Shown piece by piece: positions 1 through 9,059 of a stretch of DNA of 64,000 nt (position 1 is the first letter of the stretch; every line of letters begins with the position of its first letter). The DNA comes from Massilia sp. H-1. GTDB lineage: Bacteria; Pseudomonadota; Gammaproteobacteria; Burkholderiales; Burkholderiaceae_D. Both the position numbers and the translations under genes were made by a program. A model generated the notes under the pieces. That model worked only from the letters and a program-made list of their open reading frames with translations. It did no database searches and was not told where the DNA came from. The DNA is taken from positions 2,542,001 to 2,606,000 of the forward strand of contig CP087969.1 of the NCBI GenBank assembly GCA_024703915.1, in the 5' to 3' direction.

Positions 1-639
1 GCCTTGGCAGCGCGGCGGCGTGCTGCGCCCAGACCCAGCAGACCCAGACCCAGCAGCGCGATCGAGGCTGGCTCAGGCACGGCCACCACGACCGGTACTG
101 CCGTGATCTTGGTGGTGAAGTAGGCTTGGTTGTCGTTCCACGCATGGCCGGACCAGATCCAGGTAGCGTCGGTGCTGATGCCTGGCAGGTTGCCCCAAGG
201 ACCAACGCCATGGGCGCCCAGATTGCTGACGGCGCTGTAGTTGCCGTTGAAACCGGTCGTGTTGCCGGTCCAGTGGGTGGTATCGGTCGAGAGCTTGGTC
301 AGACCGTTGGCGAAGGTGTGGCTGTTGCCGGTCAGCGCGAAGTCACCCAGCAGGTTAAGCCGTGCCGCCTTCGTCCCAGGCGAATACGTGCAGGTAGTAG
401 GAAGTGCCAGCTGTCAGCACGGTGGTGTTGGTGTAAGCGCTGTACCAGTTATTGGCGCTGCCGAACTGGTCGCCCTGCTGGTCGTCGCTGGTCGACAGGT
501 AGATGACGTAGCCGTTGTCGACGCTCATGACGGACGACAGGGTGGTTTCGTTGCTGACCTGGGCAGCCATGCTTAGGGCCGATGCCAGCATCAGGGTTGC
601 GCCAACAGCGGCGGTCAGAGCGCGGAGGGATGTTTTCAT
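1..639 (-). CDS. PEP-CTERM sorting domain protein (3' end cut by window edge)
   Basis: Secreted protein whose C-terminal tag is handled by an exosortase. The start at 639 gives MKTSLRALTAAVGATLML, a Sec signal peptide ending near AMAAQ. The C-terminal region near positions 10-75 reads VPEPASIALLGLGLLGLG followed by an Arg cluster (ARRR), which is the full PEP-CTERM tripartite signal: PEP motif, hydrophobic segment, basic tail. The stop codon lies beyond the left edge. The middle, about 110 residues rich in Thr, Asn, Gly and Trp, matches no family I recognise. One frameshift at about 355 (GCTTAACC in gene orientation) splits the frame; the text on both sides joins naturally if GCCGGC is restored there. 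A sigma-54 element sits 42 bases upstream of the start codon. Confidence 0.88.
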
Positions 640-962
640 GTTTCTCTTTTCAAAAGGATTTATTGCGGTTTGCAAGATAAAGCAAACTCCATGCCACAAT
701 GTTTCCTATGGAAAAAGATGTTCACAATCAATAGTTTAACTGAACGTTATTATTGCGTGCGCATGGGCAATGTAAAGAATTTCGACATAGAAACTGTCAA
801 TGACATCTCACAATAGCGCCGTGCGCCAGCCAGCGCCGCTCGTTGCCGTTTTCCGCATTTCAGCCCGCAAAATCCGCAGTCCATCGCATTGCGCGTGTGG
901 TCCGGGGGGCGGGTGGATATAGTTCACTCAACCCAAACGAATCAATCAAAGGAAAGCACATC
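640..962. other. intergenic region between divergent genes
   Basis: This stretch separates the minus-strand PEP-CTERM gene from the plus-strand small secreted gene. Apart from the sigma-54 element at 681-696 I see nothing gene-like: the short ORFs here have no ribosome binding site and no family resemblance. The part at 660-800 is clearly more AT-rich than the flanking genes, as expected for a promoter region. Confidence 0.6.
681..696 (-). promoter_or_regulatory. sigma-54 (RpoN) -24/-12 promoter of the PEP-CTERM gene
   Basis: Read on the minus strand the sequence is TGGCAT, five bases (GGAGT), then TTGCT. This matches the RpoN consensus TGGCAC-N5-TTGCW at nine of the ten key bases plus the T-rich ending, with correct spacing between the -24 GG and the -12 GC. 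It lies 42 bases upstream of the start codon at 639. The same element occurs before the other PEP-CTERM gene (42344-42359). Confidence 0.75.
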
Positions 963-1167
963 ATGAACATCGCAAAAAACATGGAAGTCATCTTCGTCGC
1001 CGCGCTGGCAATCATTTCGACCACCACCTTCGCCACCATGGCATGGCGAGCAGAGCAAGAGCGTCGCGCCGGAAGTCGTCAAGGTTGGCGCGGCACCGGC
1101 CATGACCACGATCACCGTCAGCGCCAAGCGCCTGACCGCGGCTGAAAAAGCCCAGCTGGCCGACTAA
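963..1167 (+). CDS. small exported protein of unknown function
   Basis: A roughly 67-residue protein. It begins MNIAKNMEVIFVAALAIIS, a short hydrophobic N-terminal segment that looks like a signal peptide or anchor. After one frameshift near 1040-1060 (the span is one base over a multiple of three) the reading frame ends in VSAKRLTAAEKAQLAD and TAA at 1165. An AAGGAAAG ribosome binding site precedes the start. The gene stands 31 bases before the DUF2807 gene on the same strand and is probably co-transcribed with it. I do not recognise the family. Confidence 0.55.
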
Positions 1168-1198
1168 TCGAACACCCCCATCATCAGGAGCGCAGGCA

Positions 1199-1967
1199 AT
1201 GAACAAATTCTTCGGCACGGCAGTCATGGCGGCAACGCTGGCAGTTTCCAACCTCGCGTTCGCGGATGAACAGCTAAGCCAGGGACGTGCCGTCGATGCC
1301 CGCACCGTCAAGGTCAAACAGGGCGGGATCATCGATCTGCGCATCAAGCAAGGTCCGACCGCATCACTGACCATCATTGGCGACAAGGCCATGGTCGAGA
1401 AAGTGAGCGTGGTGCAGGATGGCGATACGATCAAGATCGATACGGCCTCGCGCAACTGGACCTTCAGCGGCAACAACCACGTGGAACTGCGCGCCGAACT
1501 GACCTTGCCGAACCTGAACGAACTGGTGTCGCAGGGCGTGGGCGCGGCCGACATCAAGGGCTTTACCGGCAATGACATCAAGGTGGTGCTCGACGGCGCT
1601 TAAGCGCCGTTACCTTGAACAGCAACTACCGCAATGTCGTCGCGCGCCTCGGTGGCGTGGGCAGCATGCAGCTCAATGCGGCCGATGCCGAGCAGATCGA
1701 CCTGAAACTGGGCGGCGCGGGCGCGATCACGGTCGCGGGCACCAGCAAATTGCTGCGCGCCGACCTTGGCGGCGTGGGCAGCCTCGACGCGAAAAAACTC
1801 ACGGCCGACACCGTCACGCTCGACATGTCCGGCCTGGGCGGCGCAACCGTCTTTGCACGCACGACCGCCAATCTGGAAGCTGAGCGGGCTCGGCTCCGCC
1901 ACCGTGTACGGCAAACCGGCGAACCGCAATTCGGAAGCGCGGCATGGGCAGCGTGTCCTGGCAATAA
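1199..1967 (+). CDS. DUF2807 (head GIN domain) exported protein, frameshifted
   Basis: Secreted, repeat-rich beta-helix-like protein of the DUF2807 / putative auto-transporter adhesin head GIN family; its biochemical role is not known to me. The signal peptide is MNKFFGTAVMAATLAVSNLAFA. The repeats contain the family pattern LGGVGS, LGGAGA, MSGLGGA and LSGLGSATVYG, typical of short beta-strand turns. The frame shifts at 1598-1605, where GCTTAAGC replaces the Gly-Ala GCCGGC, then near 1880 and near 1940. The end is MGSVSWQ with TAA at 1965. AGGAG eight bases before the ATG supports the start. A rho-independent terminator follows at 1997. Confidence 0.82.
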
Positions 1968-1996
1968 ACGCAAGAACAACACCGATCACACGGAAA

Positions 1997-2025
1997 GCCG
2001 CCTGCTCAGACCAGGCGGCTTTTTT
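1997..2025 (+). terminator. rho-independent terminator
   Basis: Perfect 8-bp stem GCCGCCTG (1997-2004) / CAGGCGGC (2012-2019) with a 7-base loop, followed by six T (2020-2025). It ends the DUF2807 transcript. The minus-strand BON gene stops only 15 bases further on, and the preceding AAA run gives weak bidirectional potential. Confidence 0.88.
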
Positions 2026-2039
2026 AATGGGATGGCGCT

Positions 2040-2362
2040 TCAGTGCTTGACCACGATGTCATTCTTGACCGACTTGACGCCCTGGATGTCGCGCGTGAGC
2101 TGGACGGCCTTGGGAATGTCTTCGGGCTTGGCGACAAAGCCGCTCAGCTGCACCGTGCCCTTGTAGGTTTCGACATTGATTTCAGTTGCCTTGAGATCGG
2201 GATCGGCCACCAGGGCGGCCTTGACCTTGCCCGTGATGAGGGAATCGTCGATGTATTCATGCCCCCTTCGCGCTTGGCGGTGGGGGCGCAGGCGACCAGG
2301 CCCGCTACGAGCAGACTGGTCAGGGCGGTGGTGAAGCGGCGGCGTGCGATGGTCATGGTCAT
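2040..2362 (-). CDS. BON-domain lipoprotein
   Basis: Small periplasmic or outer-membrane lipoprotein with one BON domain (bacterial OsmY and nodulation domain, thought to bind phospholipid or large hydrophobic ligands). Its N-terminus MTIARRRFTTALTSLLVAGLVAC ends in a lipobox-like Val-Ala-Cys. After a frameshift near 2258 the BON core reads DDSLITGKVKAALVADPDLK, then GTVQLSGFVA and VKSVKNDIVVKH to the stop. GAGGG lies close to two adjacent ATGs (2362 and 2356); 2356 has better spacing. It is the last gene in the direction of the Tad locus, 75 bases after tadD, and may be transcribed separately. Confidence 0.8.
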
Positions 2363-2437
2363 TCCCTCTGTGGTTGATTTCATTCCATTGTCGGACCCGG
2401 ACGCGGCGTCCCTTTGATCCCGGCCAAATGAACCGGG

Positions 2438-3440
2438 CTAGCTTGCGCCGGGCAGCGGCCTGGGCACGGCCGCCACCGGCGCCGCGGGCGCCGCGATCCG
2501 GTCGCGCCCGAGCACCACCCGGATGTCGGCGCGCCCGACGCTGCCCGTTTGCAGCGCCGGCACCCCGGCCCAGGCGTTCGGCCATGCGCTCGGCCGCCAG
2601 CCGGAACTGGGCCTGGTATTCGATGCGCGTGGTGCGCACCCCGAAGCCCTTCTGGTTGGTCAGGCGCACCACCCTGCCCTCGCCCGCCCCGATCGTGCGC
2701 GCCACCGCCCGCGCCATGCCCTTGACGCCATTGCCGTTGCTAATTTCCAGCAGCACGCCGTCGCGCGTGCGCGCTTCGATCCGTTCCAGCACGAACATGC
2801 CGCTGTCGAGCTGGCGGATTTCGGTCCTGGCCCAGCGCGTCGTCGCTGCTTACTGCGCGCACCGCGTTTTCGATGGCGGGCAGGCTGGCGCCGGGGGCAA
2901 CCGCGTAGTCGGACTTGAAGTCGTGGCCGCGCAAGGCCATCGCCTGGCGGTGCATGGCCGCCGCGCGCGCCGTCTGCCCCAGGTTGCCCAGCACATTGCC
3001 CAGGTGATGCCAGGCGCGGTAATTGAGCGGGTCCTGCAGGCAGGCGTTCTCGAGCGTCGCCAGGGCCAGCGCCAAGTCGCCGCGCAGATAGTAGGCATAA
3101 CCGAGATTGCTGAGCAGGAAGGCGCTGTCGACCCCGGTGCCATTGGCGGTCAGCGCCTGCCAGTGGCCGATCGCCGCATCCAGGTCGCCCTGCTCGGCGG
3201 CCAGCACGGCCAGGCCGTTGCGCGCATTCACGTGGCCCGGCAGGGCGCGCAGGGCTTCGTCGTAGTCGGCCCTGGCGCGCGCCAGCTGGCCTGGCCAGGT
3301 GATGCGCGCGCCCGCTGCGGTAAGCCTGTTCGGCCCACGGCGCCGGAGCGCCGCTCTGGACCCGGTAACCCATGTCGGCGCAGGCAAACAGCAGTGCGCC
3401 AAGCCGACAGAATGGCCAGGCGTTTGATCGATGGTCTCAT
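2438..3440 (-). CDS. tadD: TadD-like TPR lipoprotein with LytR_C domain
   Basis: Pilotin/assembly-type lipoprotein of the Tad pilus. Restoring GCCGGC for GCTTGGC near 3393 gives MRPSIKRLAILSAGALLFAC, a clean lipobox (L-F-A-C). Tetratricopeptide repeats follow (ARADYDEALRALPGHVNARN; LSNLGYAYYLRGDLALALAT; AWHHLGNVLGNLGQTARAA). The C-terminus holds a LytR_C-type domain (LEISNGNGVKGMARAVA, VVRLTNQKGFGVRTT). Other frameshifts occur near 3300, 2835 and 2570. The gene is 17 bases downstream of tadC. A TadD carrying a LytR_C tail is, to my knowledge, common in betaproteobacterial Tad loci. The fusion reading depends on the frame corrections. Confidence 0.82.
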
Positions 3441-3457
3441 GTCGGTCTCCGGTTCAG

Positions 3458-4394
3458 TTAGTGCCAGCCATCTTGCCCATGGTGCGCCCGATCTGGATCG
3501 CGGCCGGTCCGACCAGCACGATCAGCAGGGTGGGGAAGATGAAAAGATCAGCGGGAACAGCAGCTTGAGCGCGATCTTGGCCGCCGCTTCCTCGGCCATC
3601 AGGCGCCGCTTGGAGCGCAGATTGTCGGAATGCACGCGCAGCGAGGTGCCCATGCTGGTGCCGAAACGCTCCGACTGGATCAGCATCGCCACCAGGGTGT
3701 CGACATCCTCAACCCCGCTGCGCAGGGCGAAATTGCGCAGCGCGCTCCTTGGTGAAGCCACCCCCGCATTTCCATCAGCACCAGCTGCAGTTCCTGCGCC
3801 AGCACCATGCTCTTGATGTGGATCTCATGCGGCCACCTTGACCAGGGCCCGCTCCAGGCTCAGGCCCGCTTCCACGCACACCGTCAGCAAGTCGAGCGCG
3901 TCGGGGATGGTTTCGAAAATGTCGCGCTGGCGGCGGCGCGCGGTCCGTTCCAGCACCACGTTCGGAATGTAGTAGCCGAAGGCGGCCGCCGCCAGCAGCC
4001 ACACCATGAAGCGCTGGCCCGGCATCCCCGGCCAGTAGTGCATCAGCAGCATGGCGGCGAACCCGGGCACCACCAGCGCGAGCAGGGTCTTGGAGGCGAA
4101 ATACAGGGGCGCGGCGGCGCTGCTGCGCCAGCCCGCATTCATGAAGCGGGTGCGCAGGGCGGAGCGTTCCCAGCCTTCCTCGGGTAGCGACAGCTTGCTG
4201 AACGGCTGCGCCACCTTGACCACCTTCTCGACCCAGCCATCGCCGCTTTGCAGAGACCCGCCTTCGGTCTTGCCCTGGAAATGATCGAGGCGGCTGCGCA
4301 TGGTCCCGGGCGCGAACACCGCCATGCCCATCATGGCCAGGCCGCCAACGATGCCGAATACGACCAGCAGGAAGACTACGTTTGCAATCGTCAT
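3458..4394 (-). CDS. tadC: TadC, inner-membrane platform protein (T2SS F family)
   Basis: Polytopic inner-membrane protein that, with TadB, forms the platform on which the CpaF ATPase drives Flp pilin assembly. The N-terminus MTIANVVFLLVVFGIVGG starts with a transmembrane helix; a second hydrophobic block (LYFASKTLLALVVPGFAAML) and IPNVVLERTARRRQRDIFE precede the GspF-type domain (ETIPDALDLLTVCVEAGLSL). The C-terminal half continues in other frames (FGTSMGTSLRVHSDNLRSKR) and ends in a hydrophobic helix and KMAGTN. Frameshifts lie near 3830, 3750 and 3540. It starts 11 bases after tadB. Confidence 0.9.
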
Positions 4395-4404
4395 CTCGTT
4401 CTCC

Positions 4405-5391
4405 TTAAACCCGAATGTGAATCACGCGGCGTATCCAGAGCACGCCGATCAGTATCATTCCCGCGCCGTACCACAGCATCTTGATCCCGGTCGGATCGGT
4501 CCACAGCAGACTGACGTACTTGGGATTCATGATGACCATGAAGGCCATCGCACAGAACGGCATCATCCCCAGGATCCAGGCCGACATGCGGCCCTCGGCC
4601 GACAGCACCCTCACCTTGCCGAGCAGCTTGAGGCGCTCGCGGATGATGTGGCTGATATTGCCAAGAATTTCGGCCAGGTTGCCGCCCGATTCGCGCTGGA
4701 TCACCACCGCGATGACCAGGTAGCGCAAGTCGGTCAGGGGAATCCGGTCGGCCAGGCTGTACAGGGCTTCGTTGAGCGGCACGCCGTAATTGATTTCCTC
4801 GTGTGCGGCGCGAAAAACTCATCTTAGCCAGCGGCTCGGGCAGTTCGGTGCCAACCATTTGCAGGACATTGGTAAACAGGTGCCCGGCGCGCATGGCCCG
4901 CGCCAGGAAGTCGGCCGCCTCGGGCAGCTGCTCCTCGATCTTGATCAGGCGCGCGGCCCCGCGCCCGGCGCGCCAGCACATACGGCACCGACATGAACAT
5001 CAGCGCCACCATCAGCTGGGCCAGGGGCGGCGCCGGATGCATCTGCAACAGCAGCAGCGCCAGGCACATCCCGCCCAGCGCGGCGCCAATGAACTGGGCC
5101 ACCGACCAGCGCATGCCCGACTGCAGCAGCAGGCGGTCGATCGTACATTGGCCAGGCGGCGCCGGTGCAGGAAGGCGTCCAGCCAGTCGTTGTCGCAGTA
5201 GCGGCGCTGCTTGAGGATCGAGACCTTTTCGCCGTGCGCGTCGATCCCGCCCGACATCAGGCGCAGCGACAGCGCGCGATGCGCCGCGCGCCGCCGCCGT
5301 GGGTCCCCGACCACCACAGGTAGCCACCCTCGATCATCAGGATGACCGCTGCAAACAGCATCACCGTAAAGCCGTAGAACACTGCGTCCAT
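4405..5391 (-). CDS. tadB: TadB, inner-membrane platform protein (T2SS F family)
   Basis: Partner of TadC in the Tad pilus platform. It begins MDAVFYGFTVMLFAAVILMI, a membrane helix, with AGGAG upstream (a second ATG lies three bases earlier). The GspF-type domain reads IKIEEQLPEAADFLARAMRA and PLAKMSF, and continues as VPLNEALYSLADRIPLTDLR and ESGGNLAEILGNISHIIRE. Two final helices end in RRVIHIRV. At least four frameshifts are needed (about 5290, 5150, 4970 and 4810). The neighbours tadA (17-base gap) and tadC confirm the identity. Confidence 0.9.
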
Positions 5392-5407
5392 CATGGTCTC
5401 CTGGCGG

Positions 5408-6754
5408 TTATTCGTACACGCGGGCGGGATCGAAGGCGGCATCCGGCACCGCCGCGCCGAACAGGCGCAGGCGGTCGGCGAAGGCGGCCGCACGCCGGTG
5501 GCGCAGAAGTGGCCCATCACCTTGCCGTCGGCTGCCACCCCGGTCTGCTCGAACTTGAAGATCTCCTGCATCGCGATCACTTCACCTTCCATCCCGGTGA
5601 TCTCCTGCATGCTGACCAGCTTGCGCGCGCCGTCGGTCAGGCGCGTCACCTGCAGCACCACCGTGACGGCCGATGAAATCTGCTGGCGCGTGGCGCGCGG
5701 CGTGAGGTTCACATTAGCCATGCCGACCATGTTTTCCAGGCGCGCCAGCTGTCGCGCGCGGCGTGTTCGAGTGGATCGTGGCGAGCGAGCCTTCGTGGCC
5801 CGTGTTCATCGCCTGCAGCATGTCGAGCGCTTCGGCGCCGCGCACCTCGCCCAGGATGATCCGGTCGGGCCGCATGCGCAGCGCGTTGCGGACCAGCGCC
5901 CGCTGCGACACTTCGCCCTTGCCTTCGATATTCGGCGGGCGCGTCTCGAGGCGCACCACGTGCGGCTGGCGCATCTGCAGCTCGGCCGCGTCTTCGATGG
6001 TGATGATCCGCTCGTTGACCGGGATGAAGCCCGACAGCAGATTGAGCAAGGTGGTCTTGCCGCTGCCGGTGCCGCCCGAGATCAGGATGTTGATCTTGGA
6101 GTGGCCCAGCGCCTGCAGCACCTGCACCATGGGCGGCGTCATGCTCTTGAACGAGAGCAGATTCTCGACCGTCAGCGGGGCCGCCGAAAAACGCCGGATC
6201 GACAGAATCGGCCCATCGACCGCCAGCGGCGGGATGATGGCGTTGACGCGCGAACCGTCCGGCAGGCGGGCGTCGACCATCGGGCTCGATTCGTCGACCC
6301 GGCGCCCCACCCGCGAGACGATCTTCTCGATGATCTTCATCAGGTGGGCGTTGTCGTGGAAGGTGATGTCGGTCAGTTCAGTAAGCCGCGCCGTTCGATA
6401 TAGACCTTGCTGGCGGTGTTGACCAGGATGTCGGAAATGGTCGGGTCGACCAGCAGCGGCTCGAGCGGGCCGAAGCCGAGCATCTCGTGCTGGATGTCGA
6501 GCACCAGATTGTGGCGCTCGTGCTGGTTCAGGACGATCCGCTCTTCTTCGATGATGCGGGCAATCAGCAGCGCCAGTTCGTGCTTGAACTGCTCGGTCGT
6601 GAGGCGCTTCCAGGCGTTCCAGGTCGATCCGGTCGAGGATCATCTGGTGCATGTTTTTCTTCAGCTCCTGATAGGCGTGATTGACCGCCTCCGGGGTGGC
6701 TGGCGTGGCGGGCCGCGCTTCGTCGGCGGCGGAAAGGCGTTCGCGTAGGGTCAT
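5408..6754 (-). CDS. cpaF: CpaF/TadA secretion ATPase
   Basis: Hexameric cytoplasmic ATPase that powers Tad pilus assembly. Walker A is GGTGSGKTT near 6050, followed by the Asp-box and Walker B region [20 protein letters not shown] and the His box [14 protein letters not shown]. The ATG at 6754 ([14 protein letters not shown]) has GGAGAG at ideal spacing; an upstream ATG at 6772 overlaps the tadZ stop but has no such site. Frameshifts fall near 6600, 6380, 5750 and 5490. The last coding stretch reads [19 protein letters not shown] and ends RVYE with TAA at 5408-5410. Confidence 0.93.
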
Positions 6755-6768
6755 GTTCTCTCCAGGGT

Positions 6769-7945
6769 TCATGGTTCGCCGTCGCCGCGCCCGAACAGGC
6801 GGTCGAACAGGCCTTTGTTTTCAGGGACGCGGCGCGCGGTGACCGCTTCCACCAGTTCGGCCATGCTGCGCGACACCGGCGAAGAGCGCGACAGGCGCAG
6901 CACCGGCACGCCCTGGTTGACCGAATCGGTCACCGCCACGTAATCGTTGGGGATGGTGTGCACGATCTCGGCCCCGAGCGCGCTTTGCAGGTCCTGCAGG
7001 CGCAGCTTGCCGCCCTTCTCGTAGCGGTTGACGATCAGGCGCGTGTTTTCGAGCGGGTAGCCGAGCGAACGGAAAATGTCGAGCAGACGGCGCCCGTCGC
7101 GGATATCGGGCAGGCCAAGCTGCAGCACCGGATAGATGGCGTCGGCGCTGTCGAGCGCACGCAGCGAGATGGCGTCGATCTGGCGGCCCACGTCGAGCAC
7201 GATGTAATCGAAGTGCTGGCGCGCCACGCGCAGGATCGCGTCCATGTGCTCGGGCTTCTGCTCCACCGAATGGGCCGGATCGTCGGCCGCGGCCAGAATG
7301 CCGAAGCCAACCGTCACGTGCACCAGGCACGATTCGAGAAAGGCGCCGTCCACCCGTGCGATCTGGCTGCATACGTCCGACAGGGTCATCGCCGGGCGCT
7401 GGTCCGACACATACAGCGTGGCGTCGCCGAACTGCCCGTGCAGGTCGATCAGCAGCACCTTCTTGTCGGCCAGGGTGGCCAGCGCATAGGCGAAATTGGT
7501 CGAGATGAAGGTCGCCCCGCTGCCGCCCTTGCACGAGATGAAGGCCAGCACCTTCCCGTCGCGCATGCTGGTTTCGCCCGAGCTGGCGGCGATCCGGTCC
7601 ATCGCCTCGTGGAAGGCGCGGTGAATCAGCGGCAGCTGCAGCACCTCGCGCACCCCGGCCCGCATGGCGCGGATCAGCAGATCCTGCTGGTGTTCGCGCG
7701 TGAGCAGCATGAAGCTCGCGTCCGGATAGTGCTTGGAAAGCCGTTCCAGCATGTCGGCCTCGCTCGGCTCCGAAGTCGCTGGCGTCGACAATGACCAGCG
7801 CCAAGCGGGTCCGGCACGACCCGGTCGAGTGCGTCGCGATGCTGGCGCGCGTGGCCGCCAGGTTCAGCGGCGGCACCCGGGCCGCGCCTTGCGTCACGAT
7901 TTCCGCGTGCAGGGCCTTGTCGCGTGTGATGAATAAGGCTTTCAT
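6769..7945 (-). CDS. tadZ: TadZ/CpaE pilus localisation ATPase
   Basis: MinD/ParA-like ATPase with an N-terminal receiver-like domain that places the Tad machine at a cell pole. [20 protein letters not shown] opens an atypical receiver domain. The deviant Walker A KGGSGAT lies inside [20 protein letters not shown], followed by [13 protein letters not shown] and [20 protein letters not shown]. It ends [14 protein letters not shown]. Frameshifts occur only in the first 60 codons (near 7770-7880). GAGG seven bases before the ATG at 7945 supports the start. Confidence 0.92.
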
Positions 7946-7968
7946 GGGCTATCCTCGTTGGTGGGCAA

Positions 7969-8549
7969 TCACAGGCAGTTGCCTGCCACGCCGGGCTGAT
8001 GACCCAGCGTTGCGACTGGGGTGACGGTGGCAAAGGTGGGGAAATGCAGCGGTGCGCCGGGGAAGAAATTGGCGCTGACGATAGGCTCGTAGGGCACCCG
8101 CGAGCAATCGGCGCCGCCGCCTTCGCTGCACAGGCGCACGCGCACGAAACGGATGCAGCTGGCGCCGTCCGGATCCTGGTTGCAGTTGATGATGTTCTGC
8201 TCCGGGCAGGCTTAAGCATCGGATTGACCCGTTCCAGGGCGCCGTTGAGGTAATCGATCGCCAGCTGCTCTTCGCGCAGGTTGCCGCGCAGCGGCATGCC
8301 GCCCGGGACATCGCCGAACATGGCCACCCGCCGCACCCCGGCCAGCGCAGCCGGCGTTGCTGAAATCGGCGAAGGCGGCGCCGCGCCCGCGCGCCGCGTC
8401 ACCTCGACCATCGTGCTGTAGGCGTACAGCGCGCGCCAGTTCGATCACCCCGAACACGAAGGTAAAAAGATCATCGCGCACAGGGCGAATTCGACGGCAG
8501 CGACTCCCGCCTGGGAACGCAGGCGGAGTTTGGGCATGGAGTGGCTCAT
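7969..8549 (-). CDS. tadE: TadE-like minor pilin (second copy)
   Basis: Pseudopilin-type single-pass protein of the Tad system. Corrected, the N-terminus is MSHSMPKLRLRSQAGVAAVE followed by FALCAMIFLPFVFGVIELA, the TadE-like motif with the conserved Glu next to a hydrophobic helix. The periplasmic part has EEQLAIDYLNGALERVNPM and six or more Cys residues in the C-terminal half, ending VAGNCL. Frameshifts lie near 8440, 8350 (extra T beside GCCGGC) and 8210 (GCTTAAGC for GCCGGC). It sits 18 bases after the first tadE and 23 before tadZ. Confidence 0.82.
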
Positions 8550-8567
8550 GGCGGACTCGGTTTCGGC

Positions 8568-9059
8568 TTATTTGGTGAAGGGGACGGTCGAACGCGCGGT
8601 CACTTCCCACGTGCTGTCTTCGTAGTCGGTCCAGCGCCCGGTGAGCGCATTGAAGCCCGCGTCGTCGATGGTGAAAGTGACGGTCACGCCAAACACGTCC
8701 GGCACCTGGCCGGCTGCAGGAATGGTTGTCGCACTCGACGTAGGCCGGTTCCACGCTGGTGGTGCCGCTCATGCTGGCAGCCATGCGGCGGCGTCGTGCA
8801 CCATGCGCTGGGCGATGACGATGGCGCGCGCCCGCTCGGCGTCGTCCTTGACCGCAGCCGGCGGGCAGGCTGGCCAGGTAGGCGGCGGCGTCCCGGGTCG
8901 CTTCCTTCATTACGCTGTACTGGAAGAACACCTTGGCAAACAGCGCCACGGCTAGGCATCAGCACCACGGTGGCCGACAGGATCAGGGCCAGCTCGACCG
9001 CCGCCGTGCCGCGTGCCAGCTGCTTGCGTACGCCGCTCAAGGGCGCGGCTAAGCTTCAT
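8568..9059 (-). CDS. tadE: TadE-like minor pilin (first copy)
   Basis: The ATG at 9059 overlaps the tadG stop as ATGA, so the two are translationally coupled. Restoring GCCGGC at the GCTTAGCC near 9048 gives MKPAAPLSGVRKQLARGTAA followed by VELALILSATVVLMP, the TadE helix with its conserved Glu. The distal part reads VFFQYSVMKEATRDAAAYLA and, after further frameshifts near 8950, 8860, 8780 and 8720, VPDVFGVTVTFTIDDAGFNA and ends VTARSTVPFTK. An alternative TTG start at 9040 would lose the coupling. Confidence 0.78.

Noticed and set aside
2344..3816. 490-codon plus-strand frame across tadD
   Set aside because: Low-complexity Arg/Ala/Pro translation antisense to the TPR and LytR_C motifs; a GC artefact.
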